From: Rhodococcus sp. HM1
Lineage (GTDB): Bacteria > Actinomycetota > Actinomycetes > Mycobacteriales > Mycobacteriaceae
NCBI RefSeq assembly: GCF_023218075.1
Contig: NZ_JALPTB010000002.1
Coordinates: 124,001-188,000 of the forward strand
Direction of reading: 5' to 3'
DNA: 64,000 bases
A program made the translations under genes and the position numbers. Positions 18,042-26,421 of the stretch are shown here, in pieces (the stretch's first letter is position 1; each line of letters begins with the position of its first letter). The notes under the pieces were generated by a model that had not been told where the DNA came from, ran no database searches, and saw only the letters and a program-made list of their open reading frames with translations.

Positions 18042-18862
18042 CCACCGCCACCCATGGAAGCTCGGCACTCACCGGCACCCGGACGTTGTTCCATCGGATC
18101 GTCCTGACGTACCGGCACTCGCCCGCGCTGCTGCTCGTCACGCTCGCCGCGCCGCTGGGCATGGTGCTGCTGTTCGGATTCGTCTTCGGCGGCGCACTGT
18201 CCGGCGGTGACGCCGCCGCCTACCGCGCGTATCTGATGCCGGGGGTGCTGGTGCTCGTGGCCGCGATGGGCCTGGCGACCACCGCGGCCACCGCCAACGC
18301 CGACCTGCGCAGCGGACTCTCCGACCGGTTCCGGACCCTGCCCACCGCGCCGGTGTCGGTGCCCGCCGGGCTCGCCCTCGCCGAAACGGCCACCTGTGCG
18401 GTCGCGCTCGTGCCGATGGTCGGTGTCGGATATCTCGTCGGCTGGCGGATCGACGCAGGCGTCCGCGAGACTGCGCTCGCAGTGATGCTGCTGCTGTTCC
18501 GCTTCGCGCTCTCCTGGCTGGGCATCTGGCTCGGCTTCTCGATCCGGGACGAGCAGGTGCTGCAGCAGTGCGCGCCGATGATCTTCGGAACGATCATGTT
18601 CTCCAACATCTTCGTGCCCACCGAGACCATGCCCGCGGTGATCCGGACGATCGCGGAGTGGAATCCGGTCAGTGCCGTCGTGGCCGCCCTGCGCGAACTG
18701 CTGGGCGGTGCCGCGCCGACGGCCGTGGACGCGGCTGTGCCGATGGCCGCGGATGCGGCGTGGCCCCTGCAGCACCCCCTGTTCGCAGCCTTCGGCTGGT
18801 GCCTCGGAATCGTCGCTGTGCTGGTACCGCTCACGGTCCGCCGGTACGTCACCACCCGCTGA
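18038..18862 (+). CDS. ABC-2 type permease, DrrB-like
   Basis: A 274-residue integral membrane protein with about six hydrophobic segments, for example [20 protein letters not shown] near the N-terminus and the last segment [16 protein letters not shown]. The motif [21 protein letters not shown] is characteristic of ABC-2/DrrB permeases. The start at ATG 18038 overlaps the DrrA-like stop (ATGA), with GGAGG at 18026-18030. It forms the membrane part of the exporter. Its in-frame upstream extension lies wholly inside the ATPase gene and is not used. Confidence 0.9.
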   Translation: MTTATHGSSALTGTRTLFHRIVLTYRHSPALLLVTLAAPLGMVLLFGFVFGGALSGGDAAAYRAYLMPGVLVLVAAMGLATTAATANADLRSGLSDRFRTLPTAPVSVPAGLALAETATCAVALVPMVGVGYLVGWRIDAGVRETALAVMLLLFRFALSWLGIWLGFSIRDEQVLQQCAPMIFGTIMFSNIFVPTETMPAVIRTIAEWNPVSAVVAALRELLGGAAPTAVDAAVPMAADAAWPLQHPLFAAFGWCLGIVAVLVPLTVRRYVTTR

Positions 18863-18930
18863 TCGGGCGCCGATCCGACCGTTACCGACGAGTAACCGGA
18901 CCATCGACAGACAGCGGAAACCGGCGGGAC

Positions 18931-18945
18931 TACCCTGTATACCCG
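18931..18945 (+). promoter_or_regulatory. Probable -10 element of a leaderless lpd transcript
   Basis: TACCCT at 18931-18936 ends 8 bases before the GTG start of lpd at 18945, and no Shine-Dalgarno sequence lies between. This spacing fits transcription starting at or next to the start codon, as is common in mycobacteria and relatives. Confidence 0.5.
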
Positions 18946-20345
18946 TGACCTCACACTATGACGTCGTTGTCCTCGGAGCCGGTCCCGGTGGGTACGTCGC
19001 TGCTATCCGCGCGGCACAGCTGGGATTGAGCACCGCCATCATCGAGCAGAAGTACTGGGGAGGTGTGTGCCTGAACGTGGGCTGCATCCCCTCGAAGGCA
19101 CTTCTCCGCAATGCCGAACTGGCGCATCTCTTCAACAAAGAGGCCAAGACGTTCGGTATCTCGGGGGATGTCTCCTTCGACTTCGGTGCAGCCTTCGACC
19201 GCAGCCGCAAGGTGGCAGACGGTCGCACCAAGGGCGTGCACTTCCTCATGAAGAAGAACAAGATCACCGAGTACGACGGTAAGGGCTCGTTCGTCGACGC
19301 CAAGACCATCGACGTGGCGCTCACCAAGGGCGGCACCGACCGGGTGACCTTCGACAACGTCATCATCGCGACCGGTTCCGTCACGAAGCTGCTGCCCGGC
19401 ACCTCGCTCAGCGAGAACGTCGTCACCTACGAGGAGCAGATCCTCACGCGTGACCTGCCCGGCTCGATCCTCATCGTCGGCGCCGGCGCCATCGGCATGG
19501 AGTTCGGCTACGTCCTGAAGAACTACGGCGTGGACGTCACCATCGTCGAGTTCCTCGACCGCGCCCTGCCCAACGAGGACGCCGACGTCTCCAAGGAGAT
19601 CACCAAGGCGTACAAGAAGCTCGGTGTCACCATCAAGACCGGTGCCGCCGTGCAGACGATCGACGACGACGGCACCAAGGTGACCGTCTCGATCAAGGAC
19701 AACAAGAGCGGCAACGTCGAGACGGTCGTCGTCGACAAGGTCCTGCAGTCCGTCGGCTTCGCCCCCCGTGTCGAGGGCTACGGCCTCGAGAACACCGGCG
19801 TCGCCCTCAACCGCGGCGCCATCGAGATCGACGAGCGCATGCGCACCAACGTCCCCGGCATCTACGCCATCGGTGACGTCACCGCCAAGCTGCAGCTCGC
19901 GCACGTCGCCGAGGCGCAGGGCGTCGTCGCCGCCGAGACCATCGGGGGCGCCGAGACGCTCGAGCTGGGCGACTACCGCATGATGCCGCGCGCGACGTTC
20001 TGCCAGCCGCAGGTCGCGTCGTTCGGTCTCACCGAGGAGCAGGCCAAGGCCGAGGGCTACGACGTGAAGGTCGCGACCTTCCCGTTCACCGCCAACGGCA
20101 AGGCCCACGGTCTCGGCGACCCGAACGGGTTCGTCAAGCTCATCGCCGACAAGACGCACGGGGAGCTGATCGGTGGCCACCTCATCGGCCCCGACGTCTC
20201 CGAGCTGCTGCCCGAGCTGACGCTGGCCCAGAAGTGGGACCTGACCGTCAACGAGCTGGCCCGCAACGTCCACACGCACCCGACGCTGTCGGAGGCGCTG
20301 CAGGAGGCCATCCACGGCCTCGCAGGACACATGATCAACTTCTGA
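18945..20345 (+). CDS. lpd: Dihydrolipoamide dehydrogenase (E3)
   Basis: A 466-residue FAD disulfide oxidoreductase. The N-terminal FAD motif is [20 protein letters not shown], the redox-active disulfide is in [15 protein letters not shown], the NAD motif is [14 protein letters not shown], and the C-terminal interface motif with the catalytic His-Glu pair lies in [13 protein letters not shown]. It reoxidises lipoamide for pyruvate and 2-oxoglutarate dehydrogenases; in mycobacteria it also serves peroxide and nitrosative stress defence. The start at GTG 18945 gives the standard N-terminus. Strong codon bias toward G/C third positions suggests high expression. Confidence 0.97.
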   Translation: MTSHYDVVVLGAGPGGYVAAIRAAQLGLSTAIIEQKYWGGVCLNVGCIPSKALLRNAELAHLFNKEAKTFGISGDVSFDFGAAFDRSRKVADGRTKGVHFLMKKNKITEYDGKGSFVDAKTIDVALTKGGTDRVTFDNVIIATGSVTKLLPGTSLSENVVTYEEQILTRDLPGSILIVGAGAIGMEFGYVLKNYGVDVTIVEFLDRALPNEDADVSKEITKAYKKLGVTIKTGAAVQTIDDDGTKVTVSIKDNKSGNVETVVVDKVLQSVGFAPRVEGYGLENTGVALNRGAIEIDERMRTNVPGIYAIGDVTAKLQLAHVAEAQGVVAAETIGGAETLELGDYRMMPRATFCQPQVASFGLTEEQAKAEGYDVKVATFPFTANGKAHGLGDPNGFVKLIADKTHGELIGGHLIGPDVSELLPELTLAQKWDLTVNELARNVHTHPTLSEALQEAIHGLAGHMINF

Positions 20346-20390
20346 CACAGACCTCCGCGCGGGTAGATCCCCGCCCGGATGTACCGGCCT

Positions 20391-20424
20391 CGGCCCGTGG
20401 AGACTTCACCGTCACCACGGGCCG
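20391..20424 (+). terminator. Intrinsic terminator after lpd
   Basis: Perfect 10-bp stem CGGCCCGTGG (20391-20400) and CCACGGGCCG (20415-20424) with a 14-base loop, followed by TTGT. It lies 46 bp after the lpd stop and 40 bp before the end of the convergent regulator gene. Confidence 0.7.
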
Positions 20425-20464
20425 TTGTCGTTGTGGCGCCCCTGTCGTTGGGGTGCGGCTGGGG

Positions 20465-21115
20465 TTACGACGCCTCGGCGTCCCTGTCCGACTTCCGCAG
20501 TGCCAGGCGGATCGAGCAATTGCCGTCCTGCGGGTCCGGGAAGACCGCGGCGGTGTATCGGGCGCCGAACGTGGCCGCGTTGTCGTCGAGGAGCTGCTGG
20601 ATGAGCCCGCGCTGGATGCCGCGCACGACCTCCGGGTTGGTGCGGGCGATCTCGACCAGGGGGCACGTGCACAAAGTGAGCTCGTGGTTTCCGAATGCGC
20701 TTGTTGCGGATCGGGTTTCGAATCCCAGGCGGGAGAGGGCGTCGATGACGAAGGCGCCCGCGTCGGCGGTGTCGGCAGGGGCGAAACCGAGCATGCCCGC
20801 CCAGTCGCGTCCCACCTCGCAGGCCGTGCGCTCCCGCTCCTCGGCGGTGCCGCCGAGCCGGGCCGCGAGCAGTGCGACGAGGTCCGTATAGGACGGTTTC
20901 GGCACGGCGGTGTATCCGAGACGCGGCCGGCCGACCTTCGTCGACTCGAGCTGCCGGGTCCGGACCAGGCCTTCCTCGATGAGCGAGTTGAGGTGGAAGC
21001 GGACGGTTGTGACGTGCAGGTCGAGGTCGTCGGCCAGCAGGTGGGCGTCGAGTGGCTCGGCCGACGTTTCGAGCAGGGCGAGAACGCGGTCCCGTTGCTT
21101 GACCTGTCGTGCCAA
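20465..21115 (-). CDS. ArsR-like winged-helix regulator with cysteine-containing C-terminal domain
   Basis: About 216 residues. The winged helix reads RVLALLETSAEPLDAHLLAD then HVTTVRFHLNSLIEEGLV, and the wing contains STKVGRPRLGY. The C-terminal domain has LCTCPLVEIARTNPEVV and NCSIRLAL. This matches the predicted-regulator group COG2345, some of which bind metals or Fe-S clusters; whether this one does is not shown. TTG 21113-21115 is chosen as start because AGAGGGG lies 6 bases upstream. ATG 21236-21238 is an in-frame alternative but adds atypical sequence. It is divergent from a cupin gene. Confidence 0.72.
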   Translation of the reverse strand: MARQVKQRDRVLALLETSAEPLDAHLLADDLDLHVTTVRFHLNSLIEEGLVRTRQLESTKVGRPRLGYTAVPKPSYTDLVALLAARLGGTAEERERTACEVGRDWAGMLGFAPADTADAGAFVIDALSRLGFETRSATSAFGNHELTLCTCPLVEIARTNPEVVRGIQRGLIQQLLDDNAATFGARYTAAVFPDPQDGNCSIRLALRKSDRDAEAS

Positions 21116-21294
21116 TTCCTGCCCCTCTGCCGAACGCTCGGTGGGACTCCGGTGAGGCCCGCCGTATTCAAATGAGTAATTTCCTTTATAGTCGTCGCCG
21201 GTACAGCGCGACGATGTCAACGTTACGGCGACGGTCATCGGTTCCGGAATTGCGGTCGGGTCGCGCTCGGTCACTACGAAGGAGAGAGTCGAAC

Positions 21295-21651
21295 ATGTCG
21301 CAGAACCCGTCGGTGCACACCGCGCAGGACAGCAGCACCGCCGGTGTGACGCGCATCGAAGGACTCGCCGACCTGAACGTCCAGGACGGGCCCACACCCC
21401 GCATCGAACGTATGGCGGCCGGCCCCGGCGCGACCGTCGTGCGGTTGAGCTTCGCCGCCGGCCAGACCATGGAAGAGCACCGTGCGGGCTTCCCGATTCT
21501 CGTCTCGGGGGCGAAGGGTCACGTGACCTTCGAGGTCGGCGGGGAGTCGATCGAGCTGGTGCCCGGAACCGCCGTTCATGTCGAGGCGGGAATCATGCAT
21601 CGCCTCGTCGCGCTCGAGGACTCGGTGGTGACACTCGTCGTCCTGCGGTGA
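21295..21651 (+). CDS. Small cupin-domain protein
   Basis: A 118-residue single cupin. Motif 1 is weak (GQTMEEHRAGFPILVSGAKG) and motif 2 reads PGTAVHVEAGIMHRLVA, with His residues that could bind a metal. A strong GAAGGAGA ribosome site precedes ATG 21295. Upstream, TATAGT near 21186 could be the -10 of a promoter facing away from the ArsR-like gene. A role in sensing or modifying a small ligand is possible, and pairing with a metalloregulator-like gene is suggestive. The function is not identified. Confidence 0.8.
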   Translation: MSQNPSVHTAQDSSTAGVTRIEGLADLNVQDGPTPRIERMAAGPGATVVRLSFAAGQTMEEHRAGFPILVSGAKGHVTFEVGGESIELVPGTAVHVEAGIMHRLVALEDSVVTLVVLR

Positions 21652-21697
21652 GCTTCGCTCAGTCGGCGCTGACGAGCTTCGCTCGGTGGGCGCTGTC
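21650..21697. repeat. 24-bp tandem duplication at the ends of two convergent genes
   Basis: Units 21650-21673 and 21674-21697 share 21 of 24 bases and start GAGCTTCGCTC. The duplication covers the cupin stop region and the last codons of the HxlR gene, giving it a repeated SA(H/D) tail. Confidence 0.7.
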
Positions 21698-22057
21698 GTA
21701 GCGCTCCTGGGCTGCAATCACTTCCGGCATCGCGTCCTGCACGAGTTCGATCAGGCCGCGCAGGTGCTGCGCGAATCTCGAACCCAGCTCCGTGAGGCGG
21801 TATTCGACGTGCGGCGGAACCGTTGCCCGGACGTCGCGTGCGACGAAGCCGTCGCGTTCGAGCTGCTGCAGGGTCTGCGACAGCATGCGTTCGCTGACAC
21901 CGTCGATCCGGCGCCGGAGTTCCCCGAACCGGTGGGTGCCGTCGCCGAGAGCGACCAGGACGAGGGTTCCCCATCTGCCGGTGATGTCCAGCATCGTCCG
22001 GCGGGATTCGCAACAGCGCGCGAACACGTCCGCTGCGAGCGCTGGGTCCGAGGCCAT
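21659..22057 (-). CDS. HxlR-family winged-helix regulator
   Basis: A 132-residue HxlR/QorR-type regulator. It shows DITGRWGTLVLVALGDGTHRFGELRRRIDGVSERMLSQTL, characteristic of the family (described in parts: ITGRWGTLVLVALGDG, then FGELRRRIDGVSERML). CC at residues 15-16 (ARCCESR) is the conserved N-terminal cysteine region used for redox sensing in QorR and HypR. It is divergent from a quinone-reductase-like SDR, with a 21-bp palindrome between them, so it probably represses that gene until quinone or diamide-type stress oxidises it. The C-terminal end falls in a 24-bp duplication. Confidence 0.88.
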   Translation of the reverse strand: MASDPALAADVFARCCESRRTMLDITGRWGTLVLVALGDGTHRFGELRRRIDGVSERMLSQTLQQLERDGFVARDVRATVPPHVEYRLTELGSRFAQHLRGLIELVQDAMPEVIAAQERYDSAHRAKLVSAD

Positions 22058-22082
22058 GGTGCGACGATATCGCGACCGTCTT

Positions 22083-22103
22083 GCACTTACTAATAGTTAG
22101 TGC
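22083..22103. promoter_or_regulatory. HxlR (QorR-type) operator palindrome
   Basis: GCACTTACTA at 22083-22092, one central base, then TAGTTAGTGC at 22094-22103, whose complement matches the first half in 9 of 10 positions. It lies between the divergent HxlR and QorB-like genes, 25 bp from the regulator start and 43 bp from the reductase start. Confidence 0.78.
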
Positions 22104-22145
22104 TGTGATGGTGGAGAAGTTGAAGCATCAACAACAGGAGTCGAC

Positions 22146-22991
22146 ATGACCATTGCAGTGACCGGAGCGACCGGCAATCTCGGGCGCCTGACCATCGCCG
22201 CGCTCCTCGAGCGGGGTGTCGCCGCGGCCGACATCGTCGCCGTGGTCCGGGATGCTGCGAAGGCCGCCGAGCTCGCCGAAAAGGGAGTGCAGGTGCGCGT
22301 CGCCGACTACGACGACGCGGACGCGCTGCGCGTGGCGTTCGCGGGCGTCGACAAGCTGCTGCTCGTCTCCGGCAGCGAGATCGGCCGCCGCGTCCCGCAG
22401 CACACCAACGTCGTCGAGGCCGCGAAGGCCACCGGCGTCGGATTCCTCGCCTACACCAGCATCCTCGACGCCCAGAACAGCCCGCTGATGCTCGCCGCCG
22501 AGCACAAGGCCACCGAGAACCTCATCGCCGAATCCGGCATCGCTCACGCGCTGCTTCGCAACGGCTGGTACTGGGAGAACTACGAATCGGCCGTCGGCAC
22601 CGCCCGCGAGACCGGGGTGCTGTTCGGTGCCGCGGGAACCGGCCGCGTCGCGGGAGCGGCCCGCAAGGACTTCGCCGAGGCCGCGGCCGCCGTGCTGCTC
22701 GCCGACGACGCCGCCGGCAAGGTGTACGAACTCGGTGGCGACCGGCTCACCTACGCGGAACTCGCCGAGGCGCTGTCCGGCGTCGTCGGGAAGCCGATCG
22801 TGTACAAGGACCTGTCGCGTGAGGAGTACACGCAGGTCCTCGAAGGCGCAGGGGTACCGTCCCAGTTCGCGGCGGTTCTCGCCGACTCCGACGCGGGCAT
22901 CGCCGCCGGAGCCCTCGACACCGACAGCGGCGATCTGCAGCGCCTGATCGGACGCGACGCGACCCCAGTCGCGGACGTGCTGCGCGGCTGA
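22146..22991 (+). CDS. NAD(P)H:quinone oxidoreductase-like atypical SDR (QorB/NmrA family)
   Basis: A 281-residue NmrA/atypical SDR. It starts MTIAVTGATGNLGRLTIAAL with the GxxGxxG dinucleotide motif and has YTSILDAQ and LRNGWYWENY as in QOR2/YtfG. It probably reduces quinones with NADPH to avoid one-electron cycling. The pairing with a divergent HxlR regulator and a palindromic site matches the qorA/qorR arrangement known in Corynebacterium. A perfect 19-bp-stem hairpin follows the stop. Confidence 0.88.
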   Translation: MTIAVTGATGNLGRLTIAALLERGVAAADIVAVVRDAAKAAELAEKGVQVRVADYDDADALRVAFAGVDKLLLVSGSEIGRRVPQHTNVVEAAKATGVGFLAYTSILDAQNSPLMLAAEHKATENLIAESGIAHALLRNGWYWENYESAVGTARETGVLFGAAGTGRVAGAARKDFAEAAAAVLLADDAAGKVYELGGDRLTYAELAEALSGVVGKPIVYKDLSREEYTQVLEGAGVPSQFAAVLADSDAGIAAGALDTDSGDLQRLIGRDATPVADVLRG

Positions 22992-22999
22992 TCTGCGCG

Positions 23000-23046
23000 G
23001 TGATTCGGAATCCGCCCACGCTACAGGGTGGGCGGATTCCGAATCA
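23000..23046. repeat. Hairpin repeat, copy A (also terminator of the QorB-like gene)
   Basis: A perfect 19-bp inverted repeat, 23001-23019 and 23028-23046, with an 8-base loop; the core arm is GGCGGATTCCGAATCA. It aligns without gaps to copies at 24052-24098 and 31848-31894. It starts 9 bp after the QorB-like stop and is strong enough to act as terminator. Confidence 0.8.
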
Positions 23047-23161
23047 TGCGGCGCATCAACCGATCCGACGGTTGTGCACAGGCGCGTCGTTCATCCACAG
23101 AAGTCCTGATTTCGGCTCGGAGTGGGTGGTTCGGCCGGATGGGATCGGGCAGGGTCGCCTC

Positions 23162-24055
23162 ATGACCGACCCTCGACCACTGACCCGAACGCACCTGCTC
23201 GCGACGGGCTTCTCGGACGACCACATTCGTGCCGCGGTGCGGGCCGGCGACCTCGTCGCCCTCACGCGAGGTGTGTACCTGTGGCGCGCCGATCATGACC
23301 GGCTGGACGACCCCGCACGTCACCGGGTGCGGGCGCGGCACGTCGCGTCGACGATGCCGCCCGGCGCGGTGATCAGCCATGTCTCGGCGGCAACGCTCCT
23401 GAACCTGGACGTGTGGAACATCGATCTCGCGCAGGTGCACGTCTCCCGCACCGGATCGCACGGTCGCCGCACCCGGCACCTGCACGTGCACGCGACCACC
23501 TGGACCGACGATGACGTCGTCGACGTGGACGGTCTCGCTGTCACCTCTCCCGCACGCACCGTCGTGGACCTCTCCCGGGCTCTTCCTCTGGACCAGGCAG
23601 TGGTCGTCGGGGACTCGGCCCTGCGGAACTACCCGGACACGCTGGATCTGCTGCCCGCGGCGTTGGCGTCGGCCCGCCATCGCAGCGGGATCGCGCGGGC
23701 CGCGGCAGTCGTGCCGTTCCTCGACGCGCGCAGTGAAAGTCCCGGGGAATCGCTGTCGCGGGTGCGGATCGCAGAGAGCGGACTGCCTCGTCCCGTGCTC
23801 CAGCATCCGATCGTGTTGCGCGACGGACGACGCGTCCGTCTCGACTTCTTCTGGGAGCGGCACGGGGTGGCCGGCGAGTTCGACGGGGCCGGCAAGTACG
23901 CCGACCGTCGCGACGTGTTCGCCGAGAAACTCCGCGAGGACGCGCTGCGCGATCTCGGTCTCGAGGTCGTCCGCTGGACGTGGGCCGATCTGACGCGGTT
24001 CGACGTCGTCGCACAGCGATTCGAGCGGGCAGTCGCCCGGCAATCCACGCGGTGA
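23162..24055 (+). CDS. AbiEi-antitoxin-like winged-helix protein with C-terminal endonuclease-like (DUF559/Vsr-type) domain
   Basis: A 297-residue protein. Residues about 1-120 look like the AbiEi-type winged-helix region (TRTHLLATGFSDDHIRAAVR, LVALTRGVYLW, VISHVSAATLLNL). The C-terminal 100 residues have a PD-(D/E)XK-like pattern: GESLSRVRIAESGLP, RVRLDFFWERHGVAGEFDG, and EKLREDALRDLGLEVVRWTW, resembling Vsr/DUF559 nucleases. This pairing is common as a lone gene in actinobacteria; activity is unproven. It lies between repeat copies A and B and next to a conflict operon, which fits an accessory or defence role. ATG 23162 is the first start after the hairpin. Confidence 0.75.
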   Translation: MTDPRPLTRTHLLATGFSDDHIRAAVRAGDLVALTRGVYLWRADHDRLDDPARHRVRARHVASTMPPGAVISHVSAATLLNLDVWNIDLAQVHVSRTGSHGRRTRHLHVHATTWTDDDVVDVDGLAVTSPARTVVDLSRALPLDQAVVVGDSALRNYPDTLDLLPAALASARHRSGIARAAAVVPFLDARSESPGESLSRVRIAESGLPRPVLQHPIVLRDGRRVRLDFFWERHGVAGEFDGAGKYADRRDVFAEKLREDALRDLGLEVVRWTWADLTRFDVVAQRFERAVARQSTR

Positions 24056-24098
24056 GTGCGAAGTCGCTCACGCGACAGCGTGGGCGGATTCCGAAGCG
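24052..24098. repeat. Hairpin repeat, copy B
   Basis: Aligns without gaps to copy A and to copy C (about 79 percent identical to C by hand count). It shares the core GTGGGCGGATTCCGAA with copy A, but its arms are less complementary. It overlaps the stop codon of the AbiEi-like gene and lies 18 bp from the 3' end of the minus-strand SLOG gene. Confidence 0.7.
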
Positions 24099-24115
24099 GT
24101 GAGCGCATTTCGCTG

Positions 24116-24823
24116 TCAGCCCAGCAGTGCGGCCTCGAGCGCCGTCCGCACTGCGTCGGGTTCGGGCGCGACGACCGTGACGAGCGGGGACACCGCGGTC
24201 GCGGCGAGCAGATCCGCGGCGCGGCCGGTGCCCGCCAGCACGAGAACCGGGCGCCCCTCGGCCAGCGACTGTGTGACGTCGTCGCGCGCGATCCCGCCGC
24301 CGTTCGCGAGCACCGTGACGACGGGCGATCCCGCTGCAAGGGTTTCGGCGACAGCCCCGAGCCACGGCGTTTCGTCGCCCCAGTGATCCCCCGCGACGGC
24401 GACGATGTGGGTGTGATTCGGTTCCAGCGCGGCCGAATCGGGCAGTGTCCCGTCGTGTCCGGGCCAGCGCACCGTTCCTTCCGCGACGATCCCGAGATGC
24501 ACTCCCTGGGCGCCGCTCCGGCGGCGTTCCCGTCCGACCAGTCCGATCACCCCGGAGTCCGTGCCGCCGTCGATCAAGGTCGCGCCGAAGGATTCGATCA
24601 TCGCGACGAGCGGGACGAACAGGCGCTCGCAGAGAGCGGCGTCCGACGGTGCCATACCGTCCGCACCCCCGACGAGGACCACTGCGGGGGCACCGGGGGA
24701 CACACCGGTTGCTCGCAGCAGTGCGGTGAGTCGGTCTCCCGGTCGCGGCGGTGTACCCGGCGGGATACGGATCAGGGCCAGCTCCCGTCCACCCACCTCG
24801 ACCACGTCGCTGCCGACCGTCAC
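24116..24823 (-). CDS. TRPM-type SLOG domain protein (LSDAT_prok-like)
   Basis: A 235-residue Rossmann-like protein. Hallmarks of the SLOG fold as seen in TRPM channels and prokaryotic homologues are VVLVGGADGM, FGATLIDGGTDSGVIGLVG, HTHIVAVAGDHWGDETPW and VVTVLANGGGIARDDV. SLOG domains bind or process nucleotides such as ADP-ribose derivatives and are used as sensors or effectors in conflict systems (family knowledge). GTG 24823 overlaps the stop of the protease gene (GTGA), with GGGAGGTGG upstream, so it is the last gene of the operon. A sensor or producer of a nucleotide signal for its partners is inferred. Confidence 0.72.
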   Translation of the reverse strand: MTVGSDVVEVGGRELALIRIPPGTPPRPGDRLTALLRATGVSPGAPAVVLVGGADGMAPSDAALCERLFVPLVAMIESFGATLIDGGTDSGVIGLVGRERRRSGAQGVHLGIVAEGTVRWPGHDGTLPDSAALEPNHTHIVAVAGDHWGDETPWLGAVAETLAAGSPVVTVLANGGGIARDDVTQSLAEGRPVLVLAGTGRAADLLAATAVSPLVTVVAPEPDAVRTALEAALLG

Positions 24824-26421
24824 GCCACCTCCCTGGCCTGGGGTGCGCGGTGTGCGAGCGCCGCGCGGAGGGCACCGACCGTGATCGCCTCGTTCGCCGA
24901 GTACGTACCGCCCTTGTGGTTCAGTAGCGGGATGTCGACGCCGCCTGCGTGGTGCAACCCGATGAGCCGCCACTGGTCGTCGAACACCGGACTGCCGGAG
25001 CTGCCTCCCTCGGTGGGCGAACGATAGTGCACCCGGGTGTCATCGTAGTCGAGCACGATGTTGTCCTGGAGCGAGAACTGCGGCTGTTGGAGACCGCGCG
25101 GGTGCCCGATCAGATACGCACGGGGCGGACGGGGTTCGAGTGCGGGCAGGCGTGCCGCGACGGGCAACGGTTCGAGGTCGCCGGGCCAGCCGTCCAGTTC
25201 CAGGACGGAGGTGTCCAGCCCCGCGCCGTCGGACGGGGCGTACCACCAGCAGCGCACCGGCCGGAAGCGGTCCGTGCAGGCGTCCAGCGCATGGAACACG
25301 ACCACCGCGTCGCCGGCGGCAACCCCCTCGGGCACGACATGTCCGTTGGTGACGAGCACCCGCTCCGGCAGGTCCGGATGCAGATCCCGGCCGTCGACGA
25401 CGAACCCGGTCCCGACCCCGTCCTCCGACGGTGTGCACACCTGCGCGACCGCGCGGCACCGCGACAGCCCGTGGCGGTACCACGTCAACGACTGGTAGCG
25501 GTCGTGGCCGAACACCTTCTCGAGGTGGGCGAGCCGGGCCGTGCCGACATCGCGATCGCGGACCAGCACGCCGCCGCCGTCGCGATGCAGAAGCGCCGAG
25601 CGCAGCAGCGGCAGCATGGTGTCGCCGGGCGCGGCCGCGGTGGTCAGTTCCCACACCTCCACCAGCTGCCGCAGCAGCGCGGCGATCTTGAACGCATCGA
25701 CTCCCGGATCGGCGAGAAACGCGTCGAGCCATGTATCGGCACCTGCAGGATCGCCGAGTGCGACCTCCGCTTCGCAGGCGGTGGCAGCGCCCCACGCGTC
25801 GGGTTCGGCCGCGGTCTCGATCGCACCGAGCACCTGGGCGGCGAGTGCGCGGGACAACACGGCGGGATCGGCGATTCCGGGGACGGCGAGGCCGTCCCGA
25901 TGTGCGCGGGCGAGCAGGGCTGCCGCATTGATCGCGTGCCACGGCCGGGCCGGTGCCTCGTCACGCGCCGTCAGATACGCGTCGAGTGACATTCGCAGGT
26001 GGTGCGCCCGACGCGGGAGGTCGCCGGTGGTGAGGAACAACTGTTTGTGGCACCGGCCGATCCCACCGCGCGCCTCGATCCGCTCCGACGCCGGCGTGTC
26101 CGGATCGTCGGCCAGCTCGGAATAGAGATGCAATGCGGCCGCCGGCATACCCCGGTCGACGAGCGCCTGGGCGTACTGCCGCCGCACCGCAGGAAGGTCG
26201 AGTCCGCGACCCAGTGCGGCGTCCGCGACGGCAATCACGTCGTCGAATCTGCGGTACCGGCGCAACCCGGCGAGCATCCGCATGACCTCTGCCGGAGGCT
26301 GTTCGGCCGATCCGCGCAGGAATCGGCAGTACTCCTGGACGATTCGGCCCACCTCCGGCCAGTCGAAAGTGCCTGCAGAGCGGGCGATCCGGTCGATCCA
26401 GGCGACGTCGACGGTCGTCAT
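24820..26421 (-). CDS. TPR/TRAFs-binding-like domain fused to trypsin-like serine protease
   Basis: A 533-residue protein, two parts. Residues about 45-310 are helical repeats resembling the DUF4071/TRAFs-binding TPR region (RRQYAQALVDRGMPAAALHL, PWHAINAAALLARAH). Residues about 320-525 are a trypsin-like protease with His361 in LVTNGHVV, Asp403 in GLDTSVLEL and Ser475 in GGSSGSPVFD. There is no signal peptide, so it acts in the cytoplasm. Such proteases occur as effectors in bacterial nSTAND/SLOG conflict operons. The start ATG 26421 overlaps the hydrolase stop (ATGA). Target cleavage on signalling by its partners is inferred. Confidence 0.75.
   Translation of the reverse strand: MTTVDVAWIDRIARSAGTFDWPEVGRIVQEYCRFLRGSAEQPPAEVMRMLAGLRRYRRFDDVIAVADAALGRGLDLPAVRRQYAQALVDRGMPAAALHLYSELADDPDTPASERIEARGGIGRCHKQLFLTTGDLPRRAHHLRMSLDAYLTARDEAPARPWHAINAAALLARAHRDGLAVPGIADPAVLSRALAAQVLGAIETAAEPDAWGAATACEAEVALGDPAGADTWLDAFLADPGVDAFKIAALLRQLVEVWELTTAAAPGDTMLPLLRSALLHRDGGGVLVRDRDVGTARLAHLEKVFGHDRYQSLTWYRHGLSRCRAVAQVCTPSEDGVGTGFVVDGRDLHPDLPERVLVTNGHVVPEGVAAGDAVVVFHALDACTDRFRPVRCWWYAPSDGAGLDTSVLELDGWPGDLEPLPVAARLPALEPRPPRAYLIGHPRGLQQPQFSLQDNIVLDYDDTRVHYRSPTEGGSSGSPVFDDQWRLIGLHHAGGVDIPLLNHKGGTYSANEAITVGALRAALAHRAPQAREVA

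Noticed and set aside
23162-24055. Complete type IV AbiEi/AbiEii toxin-antitoxin pair
   Set aside because: Only the AbiEi-like N-terminal region is present; no AbiEii-type nucleotidyltransferase gene follows.
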